Origin: Parietaria judaica
Taxonomy: Eukaryota > Streptophyta > Magnoliopsida > Rosales > Urticaceae
Assembly (NCBI GenBank): GCA_954871525.1
Contig: OX940864.1
Span: 1,296,001 to 1,360,000, forward strand
DNA length: 64,000 bases
Reading direction: 5' to 3'
In this document: positions 45,863-57,365 of the stretch, piece by piece
Position numbering within the stretch: the first letter of the stretch is position 1
How the letters are laid out: each line of letters starts with the position of its first letter
Made by a program: the position numbers and the translations under genes
Notes under the pieces: generated by a model
Told to the model about the DNA's origin: nothing
Seen by the model: only the letters and a program-made list of their open reading frames with translations
Database searches by the model: none

Positions 45863-46754
45863 CTCTGTACCAGGGTTCTGAAAATCGCAAAAATCGAGCG
45901 ATTATCGTTCGATTAATCGAAGAAATGGTGTTCTCGGTAACTTATCTCTAGTAATCGCTGCCGTTTTATACTTTTCGAAATTTTTCGAACCAAAAACTTT
46001 GGTACTTATCGCTGCAACTTTTCAAGAGTAGAATAACGATAATCGGAGGACTTTTCGTCCAAATTTGGGTAAGTTCGAAAATTTTGATATCATTGTGGCA
46101 AAAGTACATATGTTTCGGAAATTGTTGATTTGAGTTAGTTACTCGAATATTTTGGTGTAATTTCGTTTTATAAAATTGTATATAATTTTAAAACTAATCG
46201 GTTTGCATAATTTTTTTTTAATTTGAAGTTTTTCTGAATTGTGATATCATTGTGGCAAAAGTACATATGTTTCGGAAATTGTTGATTTGAACTAGTTACT
46301 CGAATATTTTGGTGTAATTTCGTTTTATAAAATTGTATATAATTTTAAAACTAATCGGTTTGCATATTTTTTTTTTTAATTTGAAGTTTTTCTGAATTGT
46401 GATATCATTGTGGTAAAAGTACATATGTTTCAGAAATTGTTGATTTGAGCTAGTTACATTAGTATGAGACTTGGTTTGTGTCTTATATATTATATTTTGT
46501 ATCAGACTTTTATGTTTATATTTTGTGACATTAGTATTTTATGTTATGTTTTTAGTGTAAAATATGTGTGAAATTTTTTTATAGGTTTTCCATCGATAAA
46601 CGATTAATCCATCGATAAGTTCGATAAATTTCGATAACGGCAAACGATAATTTTTATAGGTTTTCCGTCGATAAATCCATCGGCAAACGATTAATCCATC
46701 GATAACGGCAAACGATTTATCGGCCAAAACGGCATTTTGATCCTTGCTCTGTAC
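45863..46754. mobile_element. Non-autonomous hAT element with 8-bp TSD
   Basis: Element 45871-46746 (876 bp) starts CAGGGTTCTGAAAAT and ends GCATTTTGATCCTTG, giving imperfect inverted termini. The perfect octamer ctctgtac flanks it at 45863-45870 and 46747-46754. It contains a tandem repeat of about 158 bp (GATATCATTGTGG at 46086, 46243 and 46401). It inserted at the very edge of the neighbouring hAT-like element. No transposase. Confidence 0.85.
46083..46455. repeat. 158-bp tandem repeat, about 2.4 copies
   Basis: Units begin GATATCATTGTGG(C/T)AAAAG at 46086, 46243 and 46401 and are nearly identical. The array lies wholly inside the hAT element. Confidence 0.88.
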
Positions 46755-46927
46755 TATAAACTCTAAAGGTCAATATTACCGGTTGTCGGCCTTTTCTTAT
46801 AAAGGCTATATTATTATTATTTTTAAAATAAAAAAATCCTAGAAAGTCGTTATAAAAGAAAAATTTTGAAATCGTTACGAAAATAAATTATTTGGGTTTT
46901 TCAAAATTAAATTTATCAACGGGTATA

Positions 46928-46958
<31 letters not shown>

Positions 46959-47010
46959 ATCAAAGTTTTTTTTTTTTAGGGGAAATCAAAGTAAACTTTG
47001 AGGGTATGCA

Positions 47011-48131
47011 TTTATTATTGGGTTAATTGCGACAAAAAGACTCAACCTTTGGTGAAATGCTCTGATGTGTATAGTGTATACAACCTCCGTAAATAGCGGC
47101 AAAAGTACCCAAACTCGGCATTTGGGAGTTGAACGAGAAAATCAGTCCATGTGGTTGTTAGTCATTGCCACGTGGCATACCACATGGCACTTGGCTGCCA
47201 CGTGGCATGCCACCTAATTATTATCTTTAAATAATTTAAAAAATATTATTTTTTTAATTTTTTTAAAAAAAATTAAATTATTTTTCAATAATAACCAATA
47301 ATTAATATTTAATAACCAATAATTAATTTTTTTTTTGTTAAAAAAATAACCAATAATTAATATTTAAAAAATATTCATTATTGGTTATTATTATTAAATA
47401 TAATTATTCATTTTAGAAAAGTGGGTCAAACGAAATAAAGAAAGAAAAAAATCACAGTTCACGGTTCACTCAAGCTTCGCCTCCGATCCGGTTCACGGGT
47501 CGAATGAAATCGCTTAATATGTTTAATAATAATAACCAATAATAATCATATGATTATTCAATGAAAATTAAAAAAAAAAACATAATTTTTCGTAAAAAAA
47601 AAAACATAATTTTTCGTTAAATATAAATATGACTACTGTTTTTTTTTTTTTGAATAAGTGGTGTGTATTTAATTATGTCTTCACTTTTTAAACAATATGT
47701 ATGTGTTTACTGGTTATTATTATTAAACATATTAAACAATTTTATTCGACGCGTGAACCGGATCGAAAACGGAGTTCAAGTGAACAATGAACGGAGATTT
47801 TTATTTCGTTTTACTAACTTTATTAAAAATAAATAATTATAACCAGTAATGAATATTTAAATTTAAATATTCATTATTTGTTATTATTAAAAAATTTATT
47901 TAAAAAAAATATTTTTTAATAAAAATTATTTAAAACATGGCATGCCACTTGGCAACCAAGTGTCATGTGGCATGCCACATGGCAAAGGCTAACAGCCACA
48001 TGGACAAATTTTCTCGGTCAACTCCCAAATGCCAAGTTTGGGTACTTTTGCCGCCATTTACGGAGGTTGTATACACATCATAGCATTTGACCAAAGGTTG
48101 GGTCTTTTTGCCGCAATGACCCTTTATTATT
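47011..48131. mobile_element. Mutator-like fold-back element with 9-bp TSD
   Basis: Element 47020-48122 (1103 bp) is flanked by the perfect 9-bp duplication tttattatt (47011-47019 and 48123-48131). The left end GGGTTAATTGCGACAAAAAG and the right end (reverse complement) GGGTCATTGCGGCAAAAAGA start inverted repeats. These continue through CAACCTCCGTAAAT, GGCATTTGGGAGTTGA and GCCACGTGGCAT-type blocks and on to CGATCCGGTTCAC and AATATGTTTAATAATAATAA, about 500 bp per arm. Nearly the whole element is a hairpin. A 9-bp duplication and long terminal inverted repeats are Mutator hallmarks. No transposase. Confidence 0.88.
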
Positions 48132-48237
48132 TTTAATATTTGAGGGTATATTTTTCAAAAAAAATAGAGTTGAGGGTATAAAAATAAAAAATTCTTATAT
48201 ATATATATATATATTTAAATTTAGTTTTGACACAAGA

Positions 48238-48397
48238 CTTTGATGAACACGTGAGATAAAGTCAAGGAGCAAAACCCTAGCCACGCCGTCTTCTCTAGCG
48301 ACGATCAGGTAAAAGAACACCATTTGTAATCACTATTCACTATATGTATAAACGTATTCATCTGTAATCACTATACATACATACATACATACATACA

Positions 48398-48428
<31 letters not shown>

Positions 48429-48841
48429 TGAGAGAATAATAAACTGAATAGCGACTCGTAAAATGATCGACAGACAGTGTTTAAGATAATTTGACAAACT
48501 GATAAACCAAGGCGATGGTGAATTGGTGATCCCAAACTTCTAAATAATATTCAATTTTTCTCTAATTTTTTCGCATTAACCTCACCAAAATCCCGTCTTG
48601 ATAAGAAATTCGATTTTTTCTTAAAATTTTATGATATTTTTATGTATTTCTAGAGTAATATTTAAATTTTTTTTACGAAAATCTCATCGATCATGCGGTA
48701 TACCTATAAAATTCTAATCGGCATAAATTTGAACCGGTTTTTAAACTCCATCGACATACTTATATATTGGACTTGTGAGCGGTTTGCGGTGTGCAAGACT
48801 TATTGGTTCATTACTCTTTCTATAGGATCTTCGCTGAAGCA
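48238..48841 (+). promoter_or_regulatory. Leader of F-box gene 4 with probable 5' UTR intron
   Basis: GTGAGATAAAGTCAAGGAGC...GCGACGATCAG|GTAAAAG (donor about 48309) and CTCTTTCTATAG|GATCTTCG (acceptor about 48826) suggest a leader intron. It contains a (CATA)n microsatellite at about 48371-48427. This intron is why the start codon is taken at 48842 rather than the in-frame ATG at 48791. Confidence 0.5.
48371..48427. repeat. (CATA)n microsatellite
   Basis: About 14 uninterrupted tetranucleotide units inside the putative leader intron of F-box gene 4. Confidence 0.92.
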
Positions 48842-49959
48842 ATGAGCTCAACTCTACCTTTCGATGTTATTGTCGACGGAATCCTGACACGAACGTCGCT
48901 GGAGACCGTCGCGAAAAGCCGGACCCTCTGCAAGAAGTTGAACACGGCCACGTATGAGTGGAGCTTCCTCAAGAAGCTCAACCTGCAGACACCGAATATT
49001 GTCTCTGGTTTCTTTATCCGGTCGAACCAGATCGGAAGGAAATTCTTCCAGGCCATCAACAATAGAGATCTCCCTCTCGCCCTCGGAAATCCCCGTGAAC
49101 CCGTCAAGATCGAAGTTGTGACAAAGCAAAGCCTGATTCTCTGCAGCCTTACAGGGCGGGGTCCTACTCGCTTCTTCGTTTACAACCCAGCAACGCAGAA
49201 ACGGCAGTACATTCCAAGTCCGGAAATGCGTTTGTATCGTACGCAAATGTTCGCCATGACTGTGATGTCGCTGAACGCTCTCCGCTACAAGATTGTCCGG
49301 TTCTCGGGCATGGATTCAGATTCCCCGGAGTTAAGAAAGCATAATGCTTGCCGGTAAAGTGGAAAAATAAACTTGATTGGATAATTATTAGTTTCGAGAA
49401 TTTCATATGACTATACTTCTCCTGCAGATGTGAGGTTTTCGACACAGCGATGTGGGCGTGGAGGGTGCTCCCGGAGAACATCAAGCTTCCTTCACCGGAG
49501 ACCATATGCTTCAACCAACCGACTGTCTCTGTGGGAGGAGTATTCTATGCTCTCACGTCGATTTGGAGAGTTTTCACCTTCGACTGGGAAACCGAGCGCT
49601 TCGGTATCACAGCGTTGCCCGCACCATCGAGGAGCGGGCTGCAACAAAGGCTATTTGAGTGTGAAGGGAAGCTCGGCCTGGTCTCCGTGTCGGAATCACA
49701 CAAGCTCATGGAGCTCCGGGTGTTGGAATACGTGCATGGAAGCTGCATTAAAACGTGGAATTTGCGGAAGATAGTGAATATCGAGTGTCTCTTCGGCGGC
49801 TCGCCTCCCCCCCGTGCCTTGGCCATGCCATCGAGCGACATCGTCGTTTTCAAGACATGCAAAAGCATCAAATTCCTCTGGTTCGGTTCGTCGGAGAATC
49901 GGGTCTTGGAGAGCGCGATTCCCCTAAGTGTCAGCCGGAGAACAAGCGAGTTGTTGTGA
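48842..49959 (+). CDS. F-box protein 4 of the cluster (FBA type), 347 aa
   Basis: Two exons, 48842-49353 and 49428-49959; donor TGCCG|GTAAAG, acceptor CTCCTGCAG, junction ...HNACR-CEVFDTA. The F-box begins six residues in (LPFDVIVDGILTRTSLETVA, SRTLCKKLNTATYEWSF). The FBA part has FAMTVMSLNALRYKIVRFSG, VFDTAMWAWRVLPENI, VSVGGVFYALTSIWRVFTFD and ALAMPSSDIVVFKT. It forms a subfamily with gene 5. It ends RRTSELL*, whereas gene 5 continues about 65 more codons to a membrane helix; the TGA here replaces a sense codon (LYIEADL in gene 5 versus L*IESDL), so the C-terminus is shortened. The remaining frame is open, so a protein can be made. SCF substrate-receptor role is inferred from the family. Confidence 0.75.
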
Positions 49960-50836
49960 ATCGAGTCGGATCTCCGGTCAGAAACGAAGTCAAGATCGGA
50001 ACGTGGTCATCCCCGTAATAGACTCTCTGACAAACGTCAAGGAGATTGCCAATTTGTCATTGCTGGAGCTGGCTGATGTATCTTCAAAATTCTAGTTCTA
50101 CTAAACTATCAATTCACTCTTAAGTCTTGATATATTTATTTTTATTAAGACTATCTAAATGAGTAGATATAATATATATAATATGAAGGGAATTTATTTG
50201 TTTCTATTAAGACCGTATCTAAGTATTTAGGGAAAAATAAAAAAGTACCAATAAACGGTCCTAAATTAAAAAAATTACTGTTTCTTTACGAAAATACTCA
50301 CGCTCAATATATATGCCCAAAATCAAAATCAATGATACATGCTCGGAATCAACTTGTATAGCCTTTGTATTTTTAACATAATTCACTCATTTTTTTGTTC
50401 AAATTTTACAAATGTCTATGGTTGAAAAACTAAAAAATAGACCTACAACGTTTTTGTTTAACGTTTTGGCAAAAATTATAAAGTTAAGGAGTGATATATA
50501 TAGTTGAGTGAACCGTAAAAAAACAGAACTGTATTGACAATTGACTACTTGATCTTGTGTCATATTTAGGTACATAATCTATCCATTAAAGTAAAATGTA
50601 TATGTAAAAGCAGATTTTGAAAGCCGTAATAAAGAGGGTAATTTTAGGTTTTGTAAAATTAAATTTATCATGTAGTAAAAATATAAAAATAAAAATAAAA
50701 ATGGACTTTTGAAAGTACATTTTTGCTATTTTTAAAATTTAAAAGGTATATTTTTGCAAAAACTAAAAATTTATTGTATAAAAAAATAAAAACTCAAAAA
50801 AAATCTCCCTTAAGAAACATTAAAAAACAAATATCG

Positions 50837-50878
<42 letters not shown>

Positions 50879-51467
50879 CGTATATATTAGGAATCGGATA
50901 ATAGGATATATACACAAATATTCCTAAATATTTGTATATATATATATATACATATATACATTGGTTTATTACACAGAACTTGACTTGGTCATGAGTAATG
51001 ACTGTTGAGCAACGTGAGAAAAAGTCAAAGGAACGATCAGACGATAGAACACCATCTGCAATTGTACTGTAAGTTCGATCAATACAGAATTAATATTCAG
51101 CAAATATATATAATCATTATATATAAGATATATATATGTTTGCGTATAAAATAATGTATATATATTAGGAGATAATAAGTTCATCAATAGCAACTCGCAA
51201 AAGTATCGACAGTGTTTAATTAGGTTAAGCTTTAAGAATTGATAAACTGATAATTACGCAAAGCGATGGCTTTCACAAACTTTTCTAAAAAAATATTTTC
51301 TTTCAATTTTTATCTATAATATTTTTTTTTCATTTTTATCTTTATTTATTTATTCTACTTTATACCTTGAATTATAATTATCCCCTCCCGTGAATAAACA
51401 TTCTACTTATTGATATACCCGAAAATTAGACTTGCGGGAGATTTGCGGTTTAGAGACTTCTGAAACA
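49960..51467. other. Intergenic between F-box genes 4 and 5
   Basis: TA microsatellite at 50840-50875 and shorter runs at 50936-50956. 50995-51065 matches the leader of gene 4, but the donor position reads GATCAGACGATAG instead of GATCAGGTAAAAG. No other gene. Confidence 0.55.
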
Positions 51468-52760
51468 ATGAGTTCCGATCTACCTTTCGACGTTATTGTC
51501 TACGAAATCCTGATGCGAACGCCGTTGAAGACCGTCGCGAAAAGCCGAGCTGTCTGCAAGAAGTTGAACGAGGCCACGCACGAGTTGAGCTTCCTCGGGA
51601 CGTTCGTCCCGCAGAGACCAAAAATTTTCTCCGGTTTCTTTATCCGGTCGAACGAGATGATCAAACGGGAATTTTTCCCGTGCGTCGGCCATAGAAACCT
51701 CTCTCTCCCCTTGTTTGATGACTTCAGGATCGAAGCTGTGACGAAGCAAGGCCTGATTCTCTGCCACTTGGTCTGCCGTGTAATCCCGGGTCTTCTAGGC
51801 GTCGTCAACCCGGTAACCAACGCATGGCATAAGATTCCGAATCGGGAAATAAGTTCTCACCGTACGCGAATGTTCGCCGTGACTGTGCTTTCGGTGAACG
51901 CGGTCCGTTACAAGATTGTCCGGTTCTCGGACCGGAAGTTAAGAGGGCACAATGCTTACGGGTAATATAGAAATATAAACTTGATTTAATAATTATTAGT
52001 TTCTAGATCAAACTCATATATTACTTCCTCTCCCAATAGATATGAGGTTTTCGACTCGGAAACGTGGGCGTGGAGGGCGTTCCCGGAGAACATCAAGCTT
52101 CCGGTACCGGAGATCATATGCTTTAACAGACCGTCGGTCTCCGCCGGGGGAGTATTCTATGCTCTCACGTTGAATTGGAGAGTTTTCACCTTCGACTGGG
52201 AAACCGAGCGCTTTGATATCGCAGCGTTGCCTGCACCGCTGAGGGGCGGGTAGCAACAAAGGCTGTTCGGGTGCGAAGGAAAGCTCGGCCTGGTCTCCGT
52301 GTCGGAATCGCACAAGCTTATGGAGCTCTGGGTGTCGGAGTACGTGCGCGGAAGCCGCATTAAGACGTGGAATTTGCGAAAGAGAGTGAATATCGAGTGT
52401 CTCAACGGAGGCTCGGTTTGCCCCCGCGCCTTGGCCATGCCAACGAGCGATTCCGTCGCTTTCAAGGTGGGCAATAGAATCAAGTACCTCCGGTTCGGTT
52501 CGTCGGAGAATCAGGTCTGGGAGGAAGAGGCTCTAAGTGTCAGCCGGAGAACGGGAGAGATGCTGTATATCGAGGCGGACCTCGAGCACTTTTGCTTTGG
52601 TACCCGAATAAAAATGAAGCCGCGTCTCGAACATGATCATCAGCGGCATCGACTCTCCGAGGATCGTCGGAGAGATCGCCGTGTGAAGTGGCTGAAGTTG
52701 GCTTTTATCTTCATGCTTGTAATTGTATTAATTTACATATTTATGCAAGGATTCTTATAA
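51468..52760 (+). pseudogene. F-box gene 5 of the cluster, nonsense codon in exon 2
   Basis: Exons 51468-51961 and 52040-52760; donor TACGG|GTAATA, acceptor CCCAATAG, junction ...HNAYG-YEVFDSE. The F-box reads LPFDVIVYEILMRTPLKTVA, SRAVCKKLNEATHELSF. The frame is conserved with gene 4 except for TAG at 52251-52253, where gene 4 has CTG (GGLQQR becomes GG*QQR). After it the frame remains open for 168 codons, including an Arg/His-rich stretch and a C-terminal hydrophobic helix (WLKLAFIFMLVIVLIYIFMQ). The leader intron donor is also lost. A truncated product of about 235 aa is possible. The largely intact downstream frame points to very recent inactivation or a sequence error. Confidence 0.78.
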
Positions 52761-53640
52761 ACCACTCGGATCATATGTCATCTTGAAATATTACTACTCT
52801 AATCTTAATATATTTGTTTTTGTTAAAACCGTTTCCAAATGTGTAGATATATAATAGAGTAATTAGCGGCACAAATATCAAATCTTAATATATGGTTTAG
52901 AATTTAGGATTTTGGTAGACAAGTACCAAAACTAATCGGTACAAAAGTACTCGAGGCACGTTATTATTAGAGTTTTCCAAATTTGTTATGTGAAATCTAT
53001 ATTAATTATTGCAATTTGTATACATTAATTTCTTAAAACATTTTTTGTATATTAACATCCACCCCCAATAAGAATTAATGAAATTAATGACAAATCTTTT
53101 TCGTCCATCCTTAAACTTTTGACTTCAAATTAATGACAAATTGCTCAACTTATTTCTCATCCTTTTTTTAATATTACTCATTTAAGTTCCTACATGAGAT
53201 AAGAGTATTGGGCCAATTCATCCAAGCCCACTTAAATAAAGCCCAAAAGCCCAATTATACATACATAGATTAAATACTTTTTTTTTATGGATACATAGAT
53301 TAAATACTCGATAGTATATGAAGTTATGACTTATGATTAATAAATTATGATCTATAGAATATTCAATAAAATTCAAAATTATTAAGAACGTAAATGGGGA
53401 AATATATTCTTATATTATAATATCATTATGTATACTTATATTATATAGTGAGCTCTTCATTGAGCAAATTATTAATTACGCTAGATAATGATATGTTATA
53501 AACTTTTAATTATTTTATTATTTTTAATCATGCTTGATTAACTTCGGGTTGTATATAGGATTTGCCATTGTTTGTAAGCGAGTAATACTTTATCTGAATT
53601 CTAATATATATTATATTATATATATAATATGATACACAGA
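52761..53640. other. AT-rich intergenic, no gene seen
   Basis: 3' flank of the F-box array, then AT-rich DNA with TA runs near 53605-53630. Nothing coding. Confidence 0.55.
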
Positions 53641-53672
53641 CAGAATAGAAGAAGACCAGCATGCTGACACTG

Positions 53673-53728
53673 ATTGGAGCATGAAGATAAGCCTATCCAA
53701 CGAGCGGTCAACGAGAGCGCGCCACGTG
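53673..53728 (+). promoter_or_regulatory. Light-type promoter boxes upstream of PsbX
   Basis: An inverted CCAAT box (ATTGG, 53673-53677), an I-box (GATAAG, 53686-53691) and a palindromic G-box (GCCACGTGGC, 53721-53730) lie within 60 bp, about 155-210 bp upstream of the PsbX ATG. The I-box plus G-box pair is characteristic of nuclear photosynthesis gene promoters (known); their use here is inferred. Confidence 0.6.
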
Positions 53729-53883
53729 GCACATAGATGAGAAGACAAGGTCACCTGAAACCCGAAATCTCCAACCTCTCATTGCCTCCAATTTCATATC
53801 TAAAAGACTCTAAACGCCTTTTTCACAGCAACTCCAATCCCTCCTCTCTCCACTCGAAAACCGAACCCGAATCCCGACCGCAA

Positions 53884-54231
53884 ATGGCAGCAACCTCCGC
53901 CGTCTCCATGGCGATGCCGCTGACCGGCGCGGCCGCCAAGAAGGCCTTCTTCAAGCCGCTCCCGATGGCCCCGTCGAGGGCTGCTTCGTCGACGCCTTCG
54001 CGCTCCGCCAGAGTCTCGGCGTCGCTGAAGGAGAAGGCGATGGCGGGAATCACGGCCGGCGTGATGACGGCGTCGGTGGTGGTGCCGCAGGTGGCAGAGG
54101 CGGCCGATGGCGGGCTCTCTCCGTCGCTCAAGAACTTCTTGCTGAGCATCGTGGCTGGCGGCGTCGTGTTGACAGCGATCGTTGGCGCCGTCCTCGGTGT
54201 CTCCAACTTCGACCCCGTCAAGCGGACTTGA
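53884..54231 (+). CDS. PSBX: Photosystem II subunit X precursor, chloroplast, 115 aa
   Basis: An intronless gene. Residues about 1-45 are Ala/Ser/Arg-rich with few acids, a chloroplast transit peptide. Next comes an Ala/Val-rich hydrophobic stretch ([17 protein letters not shown]) ending VAEAA, a thylakoid-transfer-like signal with an Ala-x-Ala cleavage site. The mature part, [20 protein letters not shown] followed by [20 protein letters not shown], is the conserved PsbX protein with one membrane helix. PsbX is a small PSII core subunit near cytochrome b559 that helps plastoquinone exchange and complex stability (family knowledge). An upstream in-frame ATG at 53737 would add 49 residues without transit character; 53884 matches the family start. 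Confidence 0.93.
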   Translation: MAATSAVSMAMPLTGAAAKKAFFKPLPMAPSRAASSTPSRSARVSASLKEKAMAGITAGVMTASVVVPQVAEAADGGLSPSLKNFLLSIVAGGVVLTAIVGAVLGVSNFDPVKRT

Positions 54232-54866
54232 TCGAGCGGCGATCGGCATCCGATTCGCTCCTATAATGTCGATTAGTTTGTCCGAGAAATTGTTGAGAAA
54301 TGCTGTATTTTATTCAAGTGAAGTCGTGTAATCTCGTTGTGTAATTGTGTTTGTTTCTGTGTAATGTGTTTGACTCGCTTCACATCCATCACACTATAAC
54401 AATTCATTATATGGCAAAAGTATAAAAGGTTTCATATCGCGAGTCATTAAGATCTATCGAAAAACGAATCGTAGTACGCGATCGGTAGAATTATTGAAGA
54501 AGGAATCGTATTGTTATTCATAAGATTCGAAGTGGTAAATGTGGTTCAAATAGGGAATTTGATTATCTTTATAAGTATCGGAAATGCAGTATTAAGTCCA
54601 TTATTTGTAAAATACCGTTCCGAAGCTAGTCAGGCACAAGGCGGTCGGGTGACGGATCAAGTTATGTTTATTTCTTTTTTGGACTAAGATTTCAAGATGC
54701 AATTATCATTTGAACTTTTAAATTTAAATGGTCTGGTTTAAGAAAAACCCGGTCGCAATTGGTGGCTTTCATATAAATGGGTCTTTCTCACTGATGAGTT
54801 GAAGATTATCTCCACAGAGCGGGAGGGAGATGTTTTGTGAGCGATTAGCGTTTTACATTCCGTTAC
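54232..54866. other. 3' flank of PsbX and intergenic, no gene assigned
   Basis: A short open stretch near 54549-54687 (YRSEASQAQGGRVTDQVMF) looks protein-like but matches no family I recognise. Left unassigned. Confidence 0.5.
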
Positions 54867-55079
54867 GCTGGGTCCGAGATCTCAATCCCGGGGCGTATCA
54901 CAATCTTCATAGAATCCTAAGATCCTCAATAGTAAATATAATGTAACACGAGACATAGTAGTCTCAGGGGGGGCAAAAAAAACCTAAGAAATTAAGATTA
55001 GTATAGTTCTGTTCCGGAAATGTAATTTTGAATAAAATGTGACAATTTCATCATTAGTCTAAAGAATTCGAGTTCTTGA

Positions 55080-57365
55080 CTACCTAGAGAATTTCGAGAT
55101 TGAATCGAGCAGATATTTGCTCTCGGAAGCGTGGTTGACCTGATCAGCCTTGACGACAGTGATCTTCACCCTCTGTTCATCGCCATACATCTCCTCTTTG
55201 ACTTTGAGCCTGAAAAGAAACTGCTTGAAAAGTCCACCCCGAACGATGTCACTGAATTTAGCTTCGTTCAATTCTTTGTACTTCAACACGTATAGATCCT
55301 TCGCGGAACAACCCAGGATCTCTGCGCCGGATTCCTGGAAAGCCGTCACCCAGGTCAACCCTGAGTAATCCTGGACCTGAGCTTGAAGGAGATACCGGTA
55401 ATCGCACTCTTCGAATTCCTGGTTACACCTGTCGCACTGCCACTTGTCACCGGACATTGTCGCCTTCTTGCTGCACTGCCTGTCTCCAATCATCAATGGG
55501 CAAGCCGTGTAGCAGAAAGAGTCGGTTTTGATGAATGTTATGGTCGCCCTGACGGTGATCCAATCTGGCTTATCGGATCTTCCCAAACCTTCGTCTTTGA
55601 TCTGAGAGACGGTTTTTCTAATCTCGTTCTTCGCTGCTCCTGCGGTTATGTCTTTGGAAATGGAGTGGGAAGCGATATCCTTGCCCACTTGATCAAACCA
55701 GCTTCTTAGTTTATGAGTTTCCGGGAAATCCGGGTTTGTGAAGAGCTGAGTGGCGGAAATTGTTCCTATGGATTTCCCGCTGAAGTCGTTGACTTTCCCG
55801 GCTTTTACAGCTATGACGGGAAAGACTCCGGAGTCAAACATCTCTTGCAGCTGTTGACCTTCTCGGTTGCAGAACTCTCCCCAAAGAGTGAGCTCCACGG
55901 TTTTTCCAGAACAATCCCTGAGATTTAAGGTTCTTCTCTGTGTTTCCATACCGTTCTTTCTCATGATAGGAACCGAAGGGTTGACTGATGTCACAATACC
56001 TATAACATCAAGAATGGCGTTATTATCAGCATTTTCGATCTCGTTGATCGATTTGAAGGAAAATTGCTGCTTGGGTATAGAACCATCTTCTTCGGGGCAA
56101 AGATCCACCGTCGAAGTTGCCTCGAGGAATATTTCCCATTCGTTCTTCAGGTGGTTGAAATTTTTCTGAGCGGGTTTCAAGCTTCCCTTGGAAATAAGGT
56201 AAACTCTACCAACTTCTATAGTTTCGTAGAAACGGTCAACAACTGCGTTGAAACAAGTGACACGAATTTCTCCTCCATCAGAGTCAAGGAGATCAAACGA
56301 GAATACTTTCCCATCGCCCCGGGCATTATTGTACCTTCGCAGATCGCCTTTCGCAGTCACTCTTGCCTTGATCGCCCACCTTCCTTGGTAAGGATTCAGA
56401 GCCGAGATAGGGATAACCCGCGCCGGTGCATCGTTCCTCAGTATAGCGCCATGGCCTTTGTAGTTCGGAGGAGGCTGATAAGGAGGTTGAACTACAGGCG
56501 GGAAACTCTGCGGGTTGGCACCGTTATTCGCAGGTCGCAACTGATTACCGGAAACCCTAGCTGGCTGCTGAAAATTAGAATTTAAATTAGACTTCTGAGT
56601 CGTTGAATCGCTGTTCCGAGCCGTTGAATCAGATTGGCCTAACAATTTGGGATTTCCGATAATATCACATTCCAGTATAATCGTGTTCATGTCGAGCACA
56701 ACGATAATCCTATAGGAGCAAGGCAAAACAAAACAAGCGAAATTAGTCGCAACCGTTATAGCGAAAAGGCATCGAGAGAATACGATTAGCATAAATACGT
56801 CTCTTTCTTCACAAACCTAAGCTCAGAATCACAAACAAATACACGAAAATCACCAGAACGATCGACTAGAGAACGATAAAAACTGTAATCGAGATTCTAT
56901 AAGCCTAACTAGTTTTGAGTTCCACATTTACAATCATATTCCAAAGAGTGATATACAATCATAACCATTTGAATACTTCTAAATCATGTGAATCGAGCCC
57001 CAAATATTCATAATCACTGAAGTTTTCATCTAAACCAGACAACAATCGCCTAAAATGAAATCAAATCCAAACAAAATCAACAAAAGCGAGATTGAAAGAG
57101 AGACTGACTTGCGATTCTGGATATCGCTGCAGATGTACTCGACGAGCTGAACCACGGAGCCTTTCTTGACGGAGCCTTTCTTAACTCGGTCGTTGAGCTG
57201 AGTGGCGAGCATGGCGTGCTGAGTCGCGACCGAGTCGGAGAGGAGAAAGCGGTACCTCTCCTGAGAGCCGATGAGCTTGATGTCGACGATCTGAACCAGC
57301 GGCTTGGCGTTCACGTCGCCGGCGGTGATGGCGGCGATCGCGTTCGGCGAGAGCTGCACCGCCAT
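55080..57365 (-). CDS. RPA1A: Replication protein A 70 kDa DNA-binding subunit (RPA1), copy 1, 628 aa
   Basis: Two exons, 57365-57109 and 56709-55080 (minus). Junction AATCGCAA|GTCAGT ... CTATAG|GATTATC gives NRK-IIVVLDMNTIILECDI. It has the RPA1 N-terminal OB domain (MAVQLSPNAIAAITAGD), a Gln/Pro linker (PPVVQPPYQPPPNY), DBD-A from about 160 (RVIPISALNPYQGRWAIKAR) and DBD-B. The C-terminal DBD-C has its zinc site, with Cys pairs in TACPLMIGDRQCSKK and WQCDRCNQ. RPA1 is the largest subunit of the heterotrimer that coats single-stranded DNA in replication, repair and recombination. The length fits the shorter plant group (RPA1A/RPA1B/RPA1D, about 600-640 aa), not the long group. The start is the ATG conserved in both copies. 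Intact. The paralogue letter is a best guess. Confidence 0.92.

Noticed and set aside
48791..48841. Earlier in-frame ATG for F-box gene 4
   Set aside because: It falls upstream of a good splice acceptor (about 48826) and adds residues not shared with the family.
43706..52253. Idea that TAG codons in F-box genes 3 and 5 are read through
   Set aside because: Gene 3 also has a frameshift and gene 5 has lost a leader donor; simple pseudogenisation explains both. No stop-suppression signal was seen.
53737..53883. 49-residue N-terminal extension of PsbX
   Set aside because: It lacks transit peptide character, overlaps the promoter region and is not in the family.
54549..54687. Protein-like stretch between PsbX and RPA1, possibly organelle-derived
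   Set aside because: Short and matched to no plastid or mitochondrial protein I could recall; left unassigned.
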